A DNA stretch of 64,000 nucleotides from Metarhizobium sp017305935 (GTDB lineage: Bacteria; Pseudomonadota; Alphaproteobacteria; Rhizobiales; Rhizobiaceae), in NCBI RefSeq assembly GCF_029601685.1, contig NZ_JARRIR010000004.1:310001-374000 (forward strand). The letters are read 5' to 3'. Below are positions 1 to 8,490 of this stretch, piece after piece. Under the pieces are notes generated by a model. That model saw only the letters and a program-made list of their open reading frames with translations, did no database searches and was not told the DNA's origin. A program made the translations under genes and the position numbers. Each line of letters opens with the position of its first letter. Positions within the stretch are counted from its first letter, which is position 1.

Positions 1-109
1 CCGACTGGGACTGCAGGCGCTTATCGATCTCCTGCTGAAGGCGCTCATCACCCCAGCGGGCATCGATTTTGATACCAAGCTCGCGGGCCTGGTTTTCGAG
101 ATCAGACAT
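1..109 (-). CDS. Short phage protein, N-terminal part only
   Basis: A minus-strand gene starts with ATG at 109, preceded by an AGGAGAAC ribosome-binding site, and runs off the left edge after 36 codons. The visible protein starts MSDLENQARELGIKID and continues with a charged helical stretch (GDERLQQEIDKRL). The pattern of a Gly-Ile-Lys-Ile-Asp turn followed by a Trp-Gly-Asp-Glu helix resembles small head-completion or HeH/SAP-like proteins found after phage capsid genes, but this is only a resemblance. It lies immediately downstream of the putative decoration protein in the head operon. Confidence 0.6.
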   Translation of the reverse strand, partial: MSDLENQARELGIKIDARWGDERLQQEIDKRLQSQS

Positions 110-121
110 GATCGTTCTCCT

Positions 122-556
122 TTAGACAGCCGCACTGAACGGCGTCACTTCGGTGCCCGTGCCGGCACAGAGGATTTGCACCTGCCAGAGGTTCGCCGCG
201 ATGTCCTTCAGCCGGATACGGTCACCCTTCAGGCCGCCCTTGGTCGAGCCGTTCATGGTGATGGCGTCGGTATCGGCCGCCGTTTCGAAGCCGGCCGTCG
301 TGTCGCCTGCGTCCTGCAGCATGACACACTGACCGGTCATGACGTCGGACGCGTTCGCCACCTGAACAATGAGGTTGTTCGAGGTGATGGTCGTGCCGAC
401 GACGATGTCGAATTCCGTGCCGGAGCCGTAAGCCGCCGGCAGGGTCAGCGTAGACCCTGCCGCACGGTTGACGGTGACGATAGCAGGCGCGCCATGCGTC
501 GAAGCGTTGAGCGCCTGGGTGGCGCCGATGACATTAAAGGGAAGATATGCGGGCAT
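122..556 (-). CDS. Putative phage head (decoration-type) protein
   Basis: A 144-residue protein rich in Ala, Thr, Gly and Val with predicted beta character throughout and no cysteine-rich or membrane segment. It starts with ATG at 556 behind a strong GGAGG site and lies just after the major capsid gene. Small beta-rich proteins in this position in tailed phages are often capsid decoration or head-stabilising proteins. That role is inferred from position and composition; I do not recognise a named family. Confidence 0.72.
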   Translation of the reverse strand: MPAYLPFNVIGATQALNASTHGAPAIVTVNRAAGSTLTLPAAYGSGTEFDIVVGTTITSNNLIVQVANASDVMTGQCVMLQDAGDTTAGFETAADTDAITMNGSTKGGLKGDRIRLKDIAANLWQVQILCAGTGTEVTPFSAAV

Positions 557-569
557 TGTCGGGGCCTCC

Positions 570-1556
570 TTAGCTCGATGCCGTCATGCCGAAGACGTCG
601 GCGACAATGCCGAGGCCCTTTTCGTTCGCGACCTTCAGGCAACCTTCGCCGATGATCACGCCCTTGTCGGCGTCACCGGTCTTGGCGACGTCCTTGTCTT
701 CCTGGATTTTGCGGAACCACAGCCAGGAGGCGAATTCCGGATCGATGAAGAAGACGTTTCGGGCGAGCGCCGGGCTTGCGGACTGGACGACGTTTGGCTC
801 GACCATGACCTTGCCGAACGGGCCCTCGTAATAGTCGGCCGTCGCAACCATCGTGTTGCCCTGGCCGCTGTCGACCGAGTAACGGAACGGGGCGACGTTG
901 GCGTCGGACATGATCGAGACGAACACCGACTTGATGTAGGAAGAGCCGACGACCTTCTTGAACTTGGCGCCGTTGTTGAAGCCCTGCTGCATCACGCCAT
1001 CCATGAGCGTCTTGGTGAACGCGCGCTGGGTGCCGTTGGTAGCCGGAGTGGTTACGCCGCCGACAAAGCCGCCATTGGCGCCACCGGAGCCGCGAGAGAC
1101 GTTGCTGGTGATCCAGGTCGGCAGGCCGCCGGAACGACGCACGACGCCGCCCTGTGAGGGCGTGTTCGACAGGATCGAGAACTCGACGTCCTTGCGGATG
1201 CCGACGCCCTTCTTGGCCTTCTGGTACTTGCGCTTGAGCACGTTACCGGCTTCGGACGCAGCTTCCTGAGAACCGGAAATGATCCAGTCCTTACGGAAAA
1301 TCTGCGTGTAGTTGCCGGGACGAACGGGCGGGTCGGCCTTGTCAAAGGTGTATTCTTCACCTTCTTCGCGGGCGTTGTCGCCGGGTGCTTCAAGGCTGTC
1401 GGTGATCCACTCGGGATGGATGCCTTCAGCAGAGCCCTTGCTCAGCATGGTGTAGATCGGGGTATCTTCCGGGTCGATGCGGGAGACCACATCGGCCAGG
1501 GTTTCGCGGTTCGTCGTCGCATTGTTGGTGCGGACGGTATTGGTAATGACAGCCAT
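570..1556 (-). CDS. Major capsid protein (SU10-like / DUF5309 type)
   Basis: A 328-residue protein expected to form the phage head shell. The N-terminal segment with SRIDPEDTPIYTMLSKGSA is the hallmark start of the SU10-like major head protein family (DUF5309): a polar N-arm followed by 'P-E-D-T-P'. The body contains a variable Gly-rich loop (about residues 140-170) and a C-terminal region ending in a conserved-looking GIVADVFGM. ATG at 1556 has a good AAGGAG site. The gene lies between the scaffold and decoration-like genes, the standard head-gene order. The length agrees with the family. Confidence 0.85.
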   Translation of the reverse strand: MAVITNTVRTNNATTNRETLADVVSRIDPEDTPIYTMLSKGSAEGIHPEWITDSLEAPGDNAREEGEEYTFDKADPPVRPGNYTQIFRKDWIISGSQEAASEAGNVLKRKYQKAKKGVGIRKDVEFSILSNTPSQGGVVRRSGGLPTWITSNVSRGSGGANGGFVGGVTTPATNGTQRAFTKTLMDGVMQQGFNNGAKFKKVVGSSYIKSVFVSIMSDANVAPFRYSVDSGQGNTMVATADYYEGPFGKVMVEPNVVQSASPALARNVFFIDPEFASWLWFRKIQEDKDVAKTGDADKGVIIGEGCLKVANEKGLGIVADVFGMTASS

Positions 1557-1583
1557 GGGGCTGCTCCTTGAAAAACGGGGTTG

Positions 1584-2573
1584 TTAATCGAAGTCGATCA
1601 ACATCGCGTCGTGGATAGAGCCGGAACGAGCCAGTCGTTTCATCGCATCCTTGTTCTTGCGAATTGCCTGCTGCGAATTGTTCTGCGCCTTGGCCTTCGC
1701 GACCGCGACAGGCGCATTCGCCACCTTCTTCATGGCCTTTGCCTTCGCCGCTTCAGCCTGCAGGCCGAGGCGAGCGTAATGCGCCAGCTTATAATAGCGG
1801 TGGTCGGTAAGACCCTGCATTTCCGCTTCGGTGAAACCGAGGCTTCGGGCTGTGTCGAACGCATCGTCAAAGAACTGCTCTTGCTGTTCTCTGGTTTTCA
1901 GCAGGTCCGGGAAGGCATCGAGGAGGGCTTGCTTCTCTCCGACCAGCGTCTGGTGGCGCTGCTCGTCGGAAATCTCCTGTGCAACCTTCTGCGGCTCGCC
2001 GGCAAGCGAAAGCAATTGCTGAACCTGCTCAAGAGCAGCATCATAAACAGCCTTCTGCGCGGCGAACTTATTCGGATCGGATACGGCGAGAGACCTGTCG
2101 GGCTCGGGCGGCATCTGGCTTACAAGGAATTGGGAGAGTGCGGCCGCCGTATCGGCGACCCGATTTGACTTCGTTTCCAGATCGCGCCGCGAATTGGCGA
2201 CTTCCTGGGTTTTGCTGCGGTAGTCTTTCTCCCGCATGTAACCGAGCTTCAGCTCCTTCACGGGAACCTGCTCGCCGCCTTTCAGGGTAATGAGGGTGTC
2301 ATCGAACTTGGCGTCGTCGACCGGCTCGTCACCGTCGTCTTCGCTGCTCTCGCCTTCATCGCCATCTTCGGCGTCATGGGGGAGTTCGGACGGCTGATCA
2401 TCGTCATCGTCCGGCAATTCGGCCGTTTCGTCCGCGGTCTCTTGCTCAGGGTTGGCGTTGGCGTCGTCTTCTTCGCCAAGCTCCACGAAATCGAGTGCGC
2501 GCGGATCAGACAGGCTGATTGCGTCAACGGTTTTGCTCCCGCCGTCGTCCGGCAGGTTGGCACTATCGTCCAT
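1584..2573 (-). CDS. Phage scaffold (head assembly) protein
   Basis: A 329-residue, very acidic protein. The first 120 residues are an Asp/Glu-rich low-complexity region; residues about 125-290 are charged and likely helical/coiled (for example DLETKSNRVADTAAALSQFL), and the end is Lys-rich. This acidic N-terminus, helical core and basic C-terminus, with position directly upstream of the major capsid gene, is the usual layout of internal scaffolding proteins that guide procapsid assembly and then leave. The start at 2573 follows AAGGAAA. The call rests on architecture and synteny, because scaffold proteins are poorly conserved in sequence. Confidence 0.75.
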   Translation of the reverse strand: MDDSANLPDDGGSKTVDAISLSDPRALDFVELGEEDDANANPEQETADETAELPDDDDDQPSELPHDAEDGDEGESSEDDGDEPVDDAKFDDTLITLKGGEQVPVKELKLGYMREKDYRSKTQEVANSRRDLETKSNRVADTAAALSQFLVSQMPPEPDRSLAVSDPNKFAAQKAVYDAALEQVQQLLSLAGEPQKVAQEISDEQRHQTLVGEKQALLDAFPDLLKTREQQEQFFDDAFDTARSLGFTEAEMQGLTDHRYYKLAHYARLGLQAEAAKAKAMKKVANAPVAVAKAKAQNNSQQAIRKNKDAMKRLARSGSIHDAMLIDFD

Positions 2574-2608
2574 TTGGGGGTTTCCTTTTTCGGAGGGGAC
2601 AGCCGGCG

Positions 2609-2851
2609 CTAGGCGGGCCTGTTTTTCACAGCCTTGGCTTCTTCAACGATGAAGTTGAGCTTGCTGCGAAATTTCTTGATCGCCCGCGCTTCTGCGGCAT
2701 AGGCGGCTCGTTTGTCGTGATCTGCCGGATCAGCGTTGATGCAGGCGTTCGTCGCGCTCCGCTCGATCTCGTCCCAGATTTCGTTGAACAGAGGGATGTC
2801 CAGCATTTGACGCGCTTCGGCCGCGCGGCGGCGCAAGAGTTCGTCGCTCAT
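2609..2851 (-). CDS. Small phage protein of unknown function
   Basis: An 80-residue charged, helical protein. Its ATG (2851) sits inside the portal gene's stop in an ATGA overlap and has a GGAGG site, so it is translationally coupled to the portal. It is rich in Ala, Arg and Lys, with a DEIERSATNACINAD segment. Small genes between portal and scaffold are common in podovirus-like head operons and may be head-completion or assembly factors. No family was recognised. Confidence 0.7.
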   Translation of the reverse strand: MSDELLRRRAAEARQMLDIPLFNEIWDEIERSATNACINADPADHDKRAAYAAEARAIKKFRSKLNFIVEEAKAVKNRPA

Positions 2852-4911
2852 CCTGGGTCACCTCCGATGTGGACCGGCGTCACCGGCTGGGCCGAAAGCA
2901 CCTGCACAGCGTTCTGGCGGGCCTTCATCTCCATTTCCTTGTCAATCTGGTACAGCTTCAGCTTGAAGTCCTTTTCCATTTCCTCGCGTCTGAGCGTCAT
3001 CTCGTTTGCCAGCCTCATTTCCTCAAGCCTGGCGTCGGATTGGGCTTTCGCCTGATCGGCGGCGGCCTTCGCCTTGATCTTCTCCATCTCAGGATCGGTC
3101 TTGTTCTGGCTCGACTGGATCGCCTGCTGGATTGCTTCCGGCGTCGGCTTGGTCAGATACGGCAGGGCGGACGGCAGGCCGGCGGAGATGATCGTCTTTT
3201 CAAGCGCGGTATAGAGATTGTCCGGTGTCACGAATGGGTTGTTGACCGCACCGAAGGCCGCCAGCAGCTTTTCTTGCAAACCGGCGACAACCTGCATCGC
3301 CATCATGTCGCGCTCGCGTGTGCCGGCTCCGAGGCCGGTGTTCACATGGGCATCCATGCTCGCATTCCACGACCGGGGATCGAACGTCACCCAATCGTCG
3401 CGGAGCCGAACCGTACGCGGCTTGTCCTGGTGCTTGATGACCAGCTTCAACAGCCCGCCGAACACCTTTTTCAAGCCGTGCGCGATGGTGCGAACCATCA
3501 ATTCCGTCTGACCGACACCGGCCTGCTCCATCAGCGATGAAGCCTTGGCCGTGACGTTCTGCAACGCATCGGGGGCGAGACCACCGGCCGCGTCCGTGAT
3601 GCCTGTCCGATCTTCCAGTTCGCGGTCCAGATATTCGAGCATCGAGAACGACGCCTGGGCAACGAACGGGACTTCGCTCCAGCTTACCGCCGCGCGCACA
3701 TCGGGGATTTCCTCCGATATGCGGATCGGCTTGCCGAAGGAAGGGTTCAGCATCGAGTCTGGATTGACGACAGCGCCCTCGCGAACGATAGGCTGCTGAT
3801 TGTTCTGCCAATAAACGTTGTCGGCCGTCTCACGCAGGAACACGACACGAGCGGTTTGCAGGTCCATCGCATCATCGGTGACAGAGTGCCCCTCGCGGTC
3901 ATGCGGTCGGCGTTCACAGGTGATGTCGGCGAAAGGAACCTCGTCCCATTCCTCGTTTTCGAACAGGTATTCGTCCTTGATCCCGCCAGCGTAAACCAGA
4001 CGACGCAGTTCAGCGATGCCGTCGCCATCTTCGTCGATGCGGACAAAGAGTTCGTAGTATTCGACCTCCTGCAGCGACTTCTCGACTTCGGTAACGTCGA
4101 TGCCCGCGCCGCGGCGGCGGGACTCTTCTTCGGCATCGTCCTTGCCGCGCGCTTCCGGCAGCGCCCAAATGCGGTCGCGGTCATACCCCATAGCCACAAG
4201 ATCGGTGCGGCGCAGGTTCTCGGTAATGCCGACCAACGGGCTTTCGTCGATATCGAGCGCATCGGGATGGATCAGGAATTTTTCGGGCGCAACAGCCTCA
4301 AGCCGTGTAATACCGCGCGTTTCGCGACGCCTGATCTTGACGGTATAGGTCGGCACCTCTGCCGGCCCCTGCGGAGTGTCGATCTGCTCGACGCCCTGCT
4401 CCTGCTCCAGAACGGTCACATCGTCGTCGGCGACCAACTGCACCAGCGACATTTCATCAAGCCCGGTATGCTTCGATACGGTCGTGGTGATCTTCTCGTC
4501 GTACCACCAGCGAATGATGCCGTTTCGCAGCTTCAGTGCATCGTGGATCGCGTCCTGCACCGCATTGTAGCCGTTGCTCTCCGGGAACACGACATTGTTG
4601 ATGTAATCCGTCGCCTGTTCGGCGCTAGCCTCATCACCTTTGGCAACTGGCTGATACTCGACGACCTTATCACCACCCAGGATGACGCGGACGATGGACG
4701 GCAACACCTTCTTGATGGTCTTGCGGACATCCCGGCTGACGAGGCGCGAACGGCCGTCAATCTCCGGGACATAGGCTTTCATCTCGCCGTCGTAATAGTC
4801 GTTCGCCTTCTGGCGCTTCGCCGACAGGTCGTCACGATAGGCTTCGGCGTCCTCGACGAGATACCCAATCGTCGTCGAAAAGGTGTCGTCTGCCGTCTTG
4901 ATGTTGGCCAT
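2848..4911 (-). CDS. Phage portal protein
   Basis: A 687-residue protein that should form the dodecameric ring at the head vertex through which DNA is packaged. I chose the ATG at 4911 because it overlaps the terminase stop (TGATG) and the N-terminus then reads MANIKTADDTFSTTIGYL. Features typical of long P22-like portals are visible: an N-terminal helical region, a central mixed core (VRWW..., 'VAPEKFLIHPDALDIDESP'-type segment), and a C-terminal segment of about 70 residues that is Lys/Glu/Gln-rich and strongly coiled-coil, the 'barrel' region. Position between large terminase and scaffold supports the call. Confidence 0.87.
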   Translation of the reverse strand: MANIKTADDTFSTTIGYLVEDAEAYRDDLSAKRQKANDYYDGEMKAYVPEIDGRSRLVSRDVRKTIKKVLPSIVRVILGGDKVVEYQPVAKGDEASAEQATDYINNVVFPESNGYNAVQDAIHDALKLRNGIIRWWYDEKITTTVSKHTGLDEMSLVQLVADDDVTVLEQEQGVEQIDTPQGPAEVPTYTVKIRRRETRGITRLEAVAPEKFLIHPDALDIDESPLVGITENLRRTDLVAMGYDRDRIWALPEARGKDDAEEESRRRGAGIDVTEVEKSLQEVEYYELFVRIDEDGDGIAELRRLVYAGGIKDEYLFENEEWDEVPFADITCERRPHDREGHSVTDDAMDLQTARVVFLRETADNVYWQNNQQPIVREGAVVNPDSMLNPSFGKPIRISEEIPDVRAAVSWSEVPFVAQASFSMLEYLDRELEDRTGITDAAGGLAPDALQNVTAKASSLMEQAGVGQTELMVRTIAHGLKKVFGGLLKLVIKHQDKPRTVRLRDDWVTFDPRSWNASMDAHVNTGLGAGTRERDMMAMQVVAGLQEKLLAAFGAVNNPFVTPDNLYTALEKTIISAGLPSALPYLTKPTPEAIQQAIQSSQNKTDPEMEKIKAKAAADQAKAQSDARLEEMRLANEMTLRREEMEKDFKLKLYQIDKEMEMKARQNAVQVLSAQPVTPVHIGGDPG

Positions 4912-6422
4912 CAGGCGACCTTTCTCGTCTTGAATTTCCATGCGTCGTCGGTCTTCGGCTTCTGCGGCTTGTAGCCGTCTGTGAAGGTCATGAAGCCGTC
5001 TGCGCCGTGACTGTGTTCGTCGTGGCGAGGATGACCGCGCCACACACCAAGCTTGTCATCCCAGTCGCGGGAATAGTTTTCGAGATGGACGATACCAGGA
5101 GCCGTTCCCGCTTCATCGAAGCAGCATCCCGGCAACTTGCTCCGAACAGCCTGGATAGAATTCTGCTTGTTCGGGCTGCGTTCGACCGTCACGAAGCGAT
5201 AACCGAGATCGGCCGCCATGGTCTTAATGGTCTCTGCCTTGCCGCTTGTCGCTGTATGCCGGCGATGGTCAACGTCGTGCGGGGCGTAGTGGACACCCCA
5301 AACAGCACCACGTTGCGCCGCCCATTTCTCAAGCCAGTTGAAATAGTGGCCAAGCCCCATCCCGCTGTCTTCGAAGTAACCGACGAAACGATCCTCGCCC
5401 GCTACGGACTGATGAAGCCAGATCGTTTGATTGTCGCCCTGGCCAAAATCCCAGAACGTGTTCACCGCTATCTTAGGAACGAACGGGAAATTCCCGATCC
5501 GCTTCAGAAGCCTGAGCGCTCGCATCTCCTTGCCGAAGTATGCACCCTCGCGCGCGGCCTTGAATGCCTCGTCAGGCGTCGATGGGAATTCCTTCCACAT
5601 GTCGTCGCCCTGCTCGACCTTCTTCGCCGCGTACCACCATTTCTGGCCATAGGTCAGCGTGATGCCGTGCTCTTTTCGCAGACTCTCGAAATACGCATCG
5701 TCCTCGACAGTGATAAGCACCGCCTCGTCGAGCATGTATGTCGGGTCTTGCCACCAGGCGAAGAAATGGAACCGGTAATCCAGATCGCCCAACGCCCGGC
5801 CGGCATCGAGCACCGCGCGCGCCGTCTGCGTTTTGTCGTAGAAGTCGCCGGCCCTGCCCTCTGCCGTACTTTCGATGAAGCAGAGCTGCCGCGGTGCGAG
5901 CGTGTTCAGCGTGCCTGACTTGACTTCCTTGGCCTTGTCGGGGGCCTTGGCGCATATCTTCCCGTATTCCGAGACATGCAGGAAGTTGAACGTCCCGGAT
6001 CGCAGCGAAACACCAACCTCGACACCGGAGCCATTGTCGAATTCGACCTGTACCGTGTTGTCCGATTTCAGAGCGACGTTGCGCCTGATCTCCGCAGGCA
6101 GCCGCTCGTAGGCGAACTTGATGCGGGCGAGCAGCTTCTGCGCATTCGTCTTCGTGTCAGCCACCAGACCGGCCGCGAAATTCGAATTGAACAGGCAGCA
6201 ATCCAGCGCCAGCAACAGAATGAACGTCGAGAAGCCCATCTGGCGGGCCTTCAGGATGATGTTCAGATAGTGCATCTCGTCGAGGAGCTTGCGCTGCGCC
6301 TCGTTGAGCTTGAACAGCACGACATTCCCGTGCTTGTCCTGGATGTAATAGAGGTTTTCGAGCCGCCAACGCCGATCAGACCATTGCGCGATCAGCGCTT
6401 CACTTAGTGCGGGTTCGCCCAT
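4911..6422 (-). CDS. Phage terminase large subunit
   Basis: A 503-residue packaging motor protein. The N-terminal ATPase domain carries a Walker A-type segment KARQMGFST at about residues 58-66, as in many terminases with an R-Q-x-G-x-S/T variant, followed by the 'LLALDCCLF' helix. The C-terminal half has acidic residues in a TFWDFGQGD-type segment (about residues 325-333) consistent with the RNase H-fold nuclease domain that cuts the DNA concatemer. ATG at 6422 is preferred over the in-frame TTG at 6425. It overlaps the small subunit gene and its stop overlaps the portal start. Confidence 0.9.
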   Translation of the reverse strand: MGEPALSEALIAQWSDRRWRLENLYYIQDKHGNVVLFKLNEAQRKLLDEMHYLNIILKARQMGFSTFILLLALDCCLFNSNFAAGLVADTKTNAQKLLARIKFAYERLPAEIRRNVALKSDNTVQVEFDNGSGVEVGVSLRSGTFNFLHVSEYGKICAKAPDKAKEVKSGTLNTLAPRQLCFIESTAEGRAGDFYDKTQTARAVLDAGRALGDLDYRFHFFAWWQDPTYMLDEAVLITVEDDAYFESLRKEHGITLTYGQKWWYAAKKVEQGDDMWKEFPSTPDEAFKAAREGAYFGKEMRALRLLKRIGNFPFVPKIAVNTFWDFGQGDNQTIWLHQSVAGEDRFVGYFEDSGMGLGHYFNWLEKWAAQRGAVWGVHYAPHDVDHRRHTATSGKAETIKTMAADLGYRFVTVERSPNKQNSIQAVRSKLPGCCFDEAGTAPGIVHLENYSRDWDDKLGVWRGHPRHDEHSHGADGFMTFTDGYKPQKPKTDDAWKFKTRKVA

Positions 6423-6858
6423 CAATCGCGTCCATCAATGCCTTGATGCTGTCGCCGGCCTCGTGCGTCGTCTTCTGATCTACGTCGATGCGGTCGCCGT
6501 ATTTCTTCGGTCGCATCCGCGCCGCAACCCACTTCCGAGTCTCGATCTGCAACCGCCGATGTTCCGTCATGTCGAAGGTCGTTACCTCGACCTTGCCGTC
6601 GCCCGTCCGCTTCGTTTTCTGACCGATTTTCGGTGTGTCCGCGATGGCCACCATCTCATCGACAAAGGTGTCTGCTTGGGCTTCGCGCGCACGCGCGTAT
6701 TGGTCCGCGAAGGCTGCATTTTGCGCCAACCACTTGAACACTGTCGACTTGCTTGGCATCGCCTTGTTACGGCAGACGGCACGAAGGCTCAGGCCGCTTG
6801 CCAGACGGTCACAGATGGCGTCGGCAATCTCCTGAGTGAATACAAGCCTGCTTGCCAT
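6400..6858 (-). CDS. Phage terminase small subunit
   Basis: A 152-residue DNA-recognition subunit of the packaging motor. The N-terminus contains a helix-turn-helix (about residues 8-50: ICDRLASGLSLRAVC...STVFKWL), followed by the AQNAAFADQYARAREAQAD helix that is typical of small terminases. The end is basic and polar. It sits directly upstream of, and overlaps, the large subunit gene, the usual order. Confidence 0.88.
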   Translation of the reverse strand: MASRLVFTQEIADAICDRLASGLSLRAVCRNKAMPSKSTVFKWLAQNAAFADQYARAREAQADTFVDEMVAIADTPKIGQKTKRTGDGKVEVTTFDMTEHRRLQIETRKWVAARMRPKKYGDRIDVDQKTTHEAGDSIKALMDAIDGRTRTK

Positions 6859-6866
6859 GACGCTGC

Positions 6867-7352
6867 TCAGCAGGCCTTATCGCCAGTCAGGTACGGATGC
6901 AGCGCGGTATAAGCGTCAAGCGCTTCCTGTTCGCTCTTAAAGCCCCCAACCGTGATCTGCAGGTCATAGGAGCCTTTGCGTTCCATCGACATGAAGGTGT
7001 CTGGCGAGACAGACGCCATCGTGGCGCGCAGGGACCCGCTTGCCTCTGGCTGTGGGCTAACGGACAAACTACCGAAGGTGCGGAAAGTCACCGGGCCTTC
7101 GACAGTCTTTGCGGCAGCAGGTGACAGGTTTGCATATCCGACCGTGCTATCGGTTTTACCGCGGCGCAGTGCGCGAGAAATGACCTCGACGAAAAGCCCT
7201 GCACGTTCCGCCTTCAATTCGATCACCTGCCCCGCAATGAGCAGAGCCGGGCCACTGGCGGTCGTCACCTCTTTGGTGAAGCAGGTTTCCTCAATGAGGA
7301 GTTCGACCTCAGCATCACGCTGCGGGTTCTTCGTGAAGTCCGTCGAGTACAT
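6867..7352 (-). CDS. Hypothetical phage protein
   Basis: A 161-residue protein lying just upstream of the small terminase gene. The ATG at 7352 (MYSTDFTKNPQRDAEVELL) is chosen because it has an AGGTGA site; a longer in-frame start at 7460 has none. The sequence is soluble and mixed alpha/beta, ending in TALHPYLTGDKAC. I recognise no domain. It could be a packaging accessory factor, but only its position suggests that. Confidence 0.65.
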   Translation of the reverse strand: MYSTDFTKNPQRDAEVELLIEETCFTKEVTTASGPALLIAGQVIELKAERAGLFVEVISRALRRGKTDSTVGYANLSPAAAKTVEGPVTFRTFGSLSVSPQPEASGSLRATMASVSPDTFMSMERKGSYDLQITVGGFKSEQEALDAYTALHPYLTGDKAC

Positions 7353-7517
7353 GTGATCACCTATTTGAACATTATGGGGTTCCCGGTCTGCCCACTTGCG
7401 CGCTGTCTTGCATGAGGGAAATGCATCCCCGGGCGACCCAGCGCTGTCGTCTACCGACACGAGTGAAAGCCTTGTTTTCCTGTCACCGGGTTAGGCAGGG
7501 CGAAAGGTTGGCCCCCC

Positions 7518-7745
7518 CTACAGAAAACTGAACTTGACCCGCGAGCCGTTGACCGAATAGTGCCAGGTGGCAATCTCGGAGAGGCTGGGATCGGCGCCCT
7601 CATCCATTACGAGATAGCGGACGCGAGAAAGCATGAAGCCCATGCGCTTGGCCAACTGCTTCGCCGAAACACCTTCGTCCAGCGCGGCCTTCAACATGCC
7701 GTAGCGAACACGCTCGACGAACGGAACGAAGTGATCGAGCGTCAT
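7518..7745 (-). CDS. Small helix-turn-helix phage protein
   Basis: A 75-residue protein with an XRE/Cro-like helix-turn-helix in the middle (LKAALDEGVSAKQLAKRMG, then a recognition-helix region RVRYLVMDEG), and a C-terminal segment SEIATWHYSVNG that resembles the end of small XRE repressors. The ATG at 7745 forms an ATGA overlap with the stop of the small membrane-protein gene upstream. It may regulate late genes. The HTH is a motif-level assignment. Confidence 0.65.
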   Translation of the reverse strand: MTLDHFVPFVERVRYGMLKAALDEGVSAKQLAKRMGFMLSRVRYLVMDEGADPSLSEIATWHYSVNGSRVKFSFL

Positions 7746-7897
7746 CCGTAGAAACTCCACCAGATCGCTGTCGCATAGGCTGCAATAGCCGCGAGCCCAA
7801 TGAAGGCGGGCGGAATGAAGAACTCGTACTCCGGGAGATAGATGCGCTCGCCGTTATCTCCAGTGTAGATTTTGCCGCCGGTCTGCCGATAGAACAT
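7742..7897 (-). CDS. Small membrane protein, 51 residues
   Basis: ATG at 7897 is preceded by a clear GGAGAG site, and the frame ends in an ATGA overlap with the next gene. The N-terminal half is polar (YRQTGGKIYTGDNGERIYLP), followed by one transmembrane segment at about residues 28-49 (PPAFIGLAAIAAYATAIWW). Single-span small proteins in this part of a phage are sometimes lysis accessory proteins, but no specific similarity is visible. Confidence 0.6.
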   Translation of the reverse strand: MFYRQTGGKIYTGDNGERIYLPEYEFFIPPAFIGLAAIAAYATAIWWSFYG

Positions 7898-7916
7898 CTG
7901 GTCTCTCCGTCGCCCA

Positions 7917-8132
7917 CTATTGTCCGCACCTGCGTGAAAAGCTGTGCTTCAGGAACTGAACAATCTCGGCAGGCATAATTGTCCCCGGTACTGGTCTGGT
8001 CCCATCGGCGTAGACGAAGTGACGAGCGCCGATGCGGTCGTTGAACATGTCGAATGTCTCGGTGACGGTGGCTACAAGCTCGCCGCTATGGTTACGAACC
8101 TCTGTTCCGGCCTCGACACGGTAAGTCGGCAT
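7917..8132 (-). CDS. Small phage protein of unknown function
   Basis: A 71-residue protein that starts at an ATG (8132) behind a GAGAGA site. The first 50 residues look like a small beta-rich domain (TYRVEAGTEVRNHSGELVATV...), and the end is basic with one Cys. It lies in the same run of small genes as the DUF3307 and HTH proteins. No function can be assigned. Confidence 0.6.
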   Translation of the reverse strand: MPTYRVEAGTEVRNHSGELVATVTETFDMFNDRIGARHFVYADGTRPVPGTIMPAEIVQFLKHSFSRRCGQ

Positions 8133-8172
8133 CGCGTCTCTCGCTATTGTCTACCCGCCTACGTGGGAGGGG

Positions 8173-8490
8173 TTAGGCGGCGAGGAAGGCGATGTAGGCC
8201 GCCTTGCAGATCAGATGCAGCGCCTGGTCGGTGGCAAAGCTTGTCTTGCCCTTCACCTTGGCTTCATCGATCGCCGTATGTAGCGCCCATTCGATCAGGC
8301 CGAGCCAGACATTCCCTGTCACCAGGGCCACCGCGCCGCCGTGGATGCCGGCATGAGCAACGAGGTGGTAGGCGCGCAGCGGGCCTTTGAATTTGGCGGT
8401 GGCTAGGAATTCACCCTGAAGCGGATAATCAGCTACCCAATGGGCGGCGAGAAGCATCAGCGCCAGTGTGGCAACTGTGACGATATCCAT
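8173..8490 (-). CDS. DUF3307-family membrane protein
   Basis: A 105-residue protein. The start at 8490 (MDIVTVATLALMLLAAHWV) is chosen for its GGAGAGA site. It has the DUF3307 pattern: 'HWVADYPLQGEFLATAK' in the first helix, then HLVAHAGIHGG, a second hydrophobic stretch, and a final 'TDQALHLICKAAYIAF' helix. Members are small multi-pass membrane proteins of unknown function that are common in phages and in bacterial genomes. A role in membrane modification or lysis is conceivable but not shown by the sequence. Confidence 0.75.
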   Translation of the reverse strand: MDIVTVATLALMLLAAHWVADYPLQGEFLATAKFKGPLRAYHLVAHAGIHGGAVALVTGNVWLGLIEWALHTAIDEAKVKGKTSFATDQALHLICKAAYIAFLAA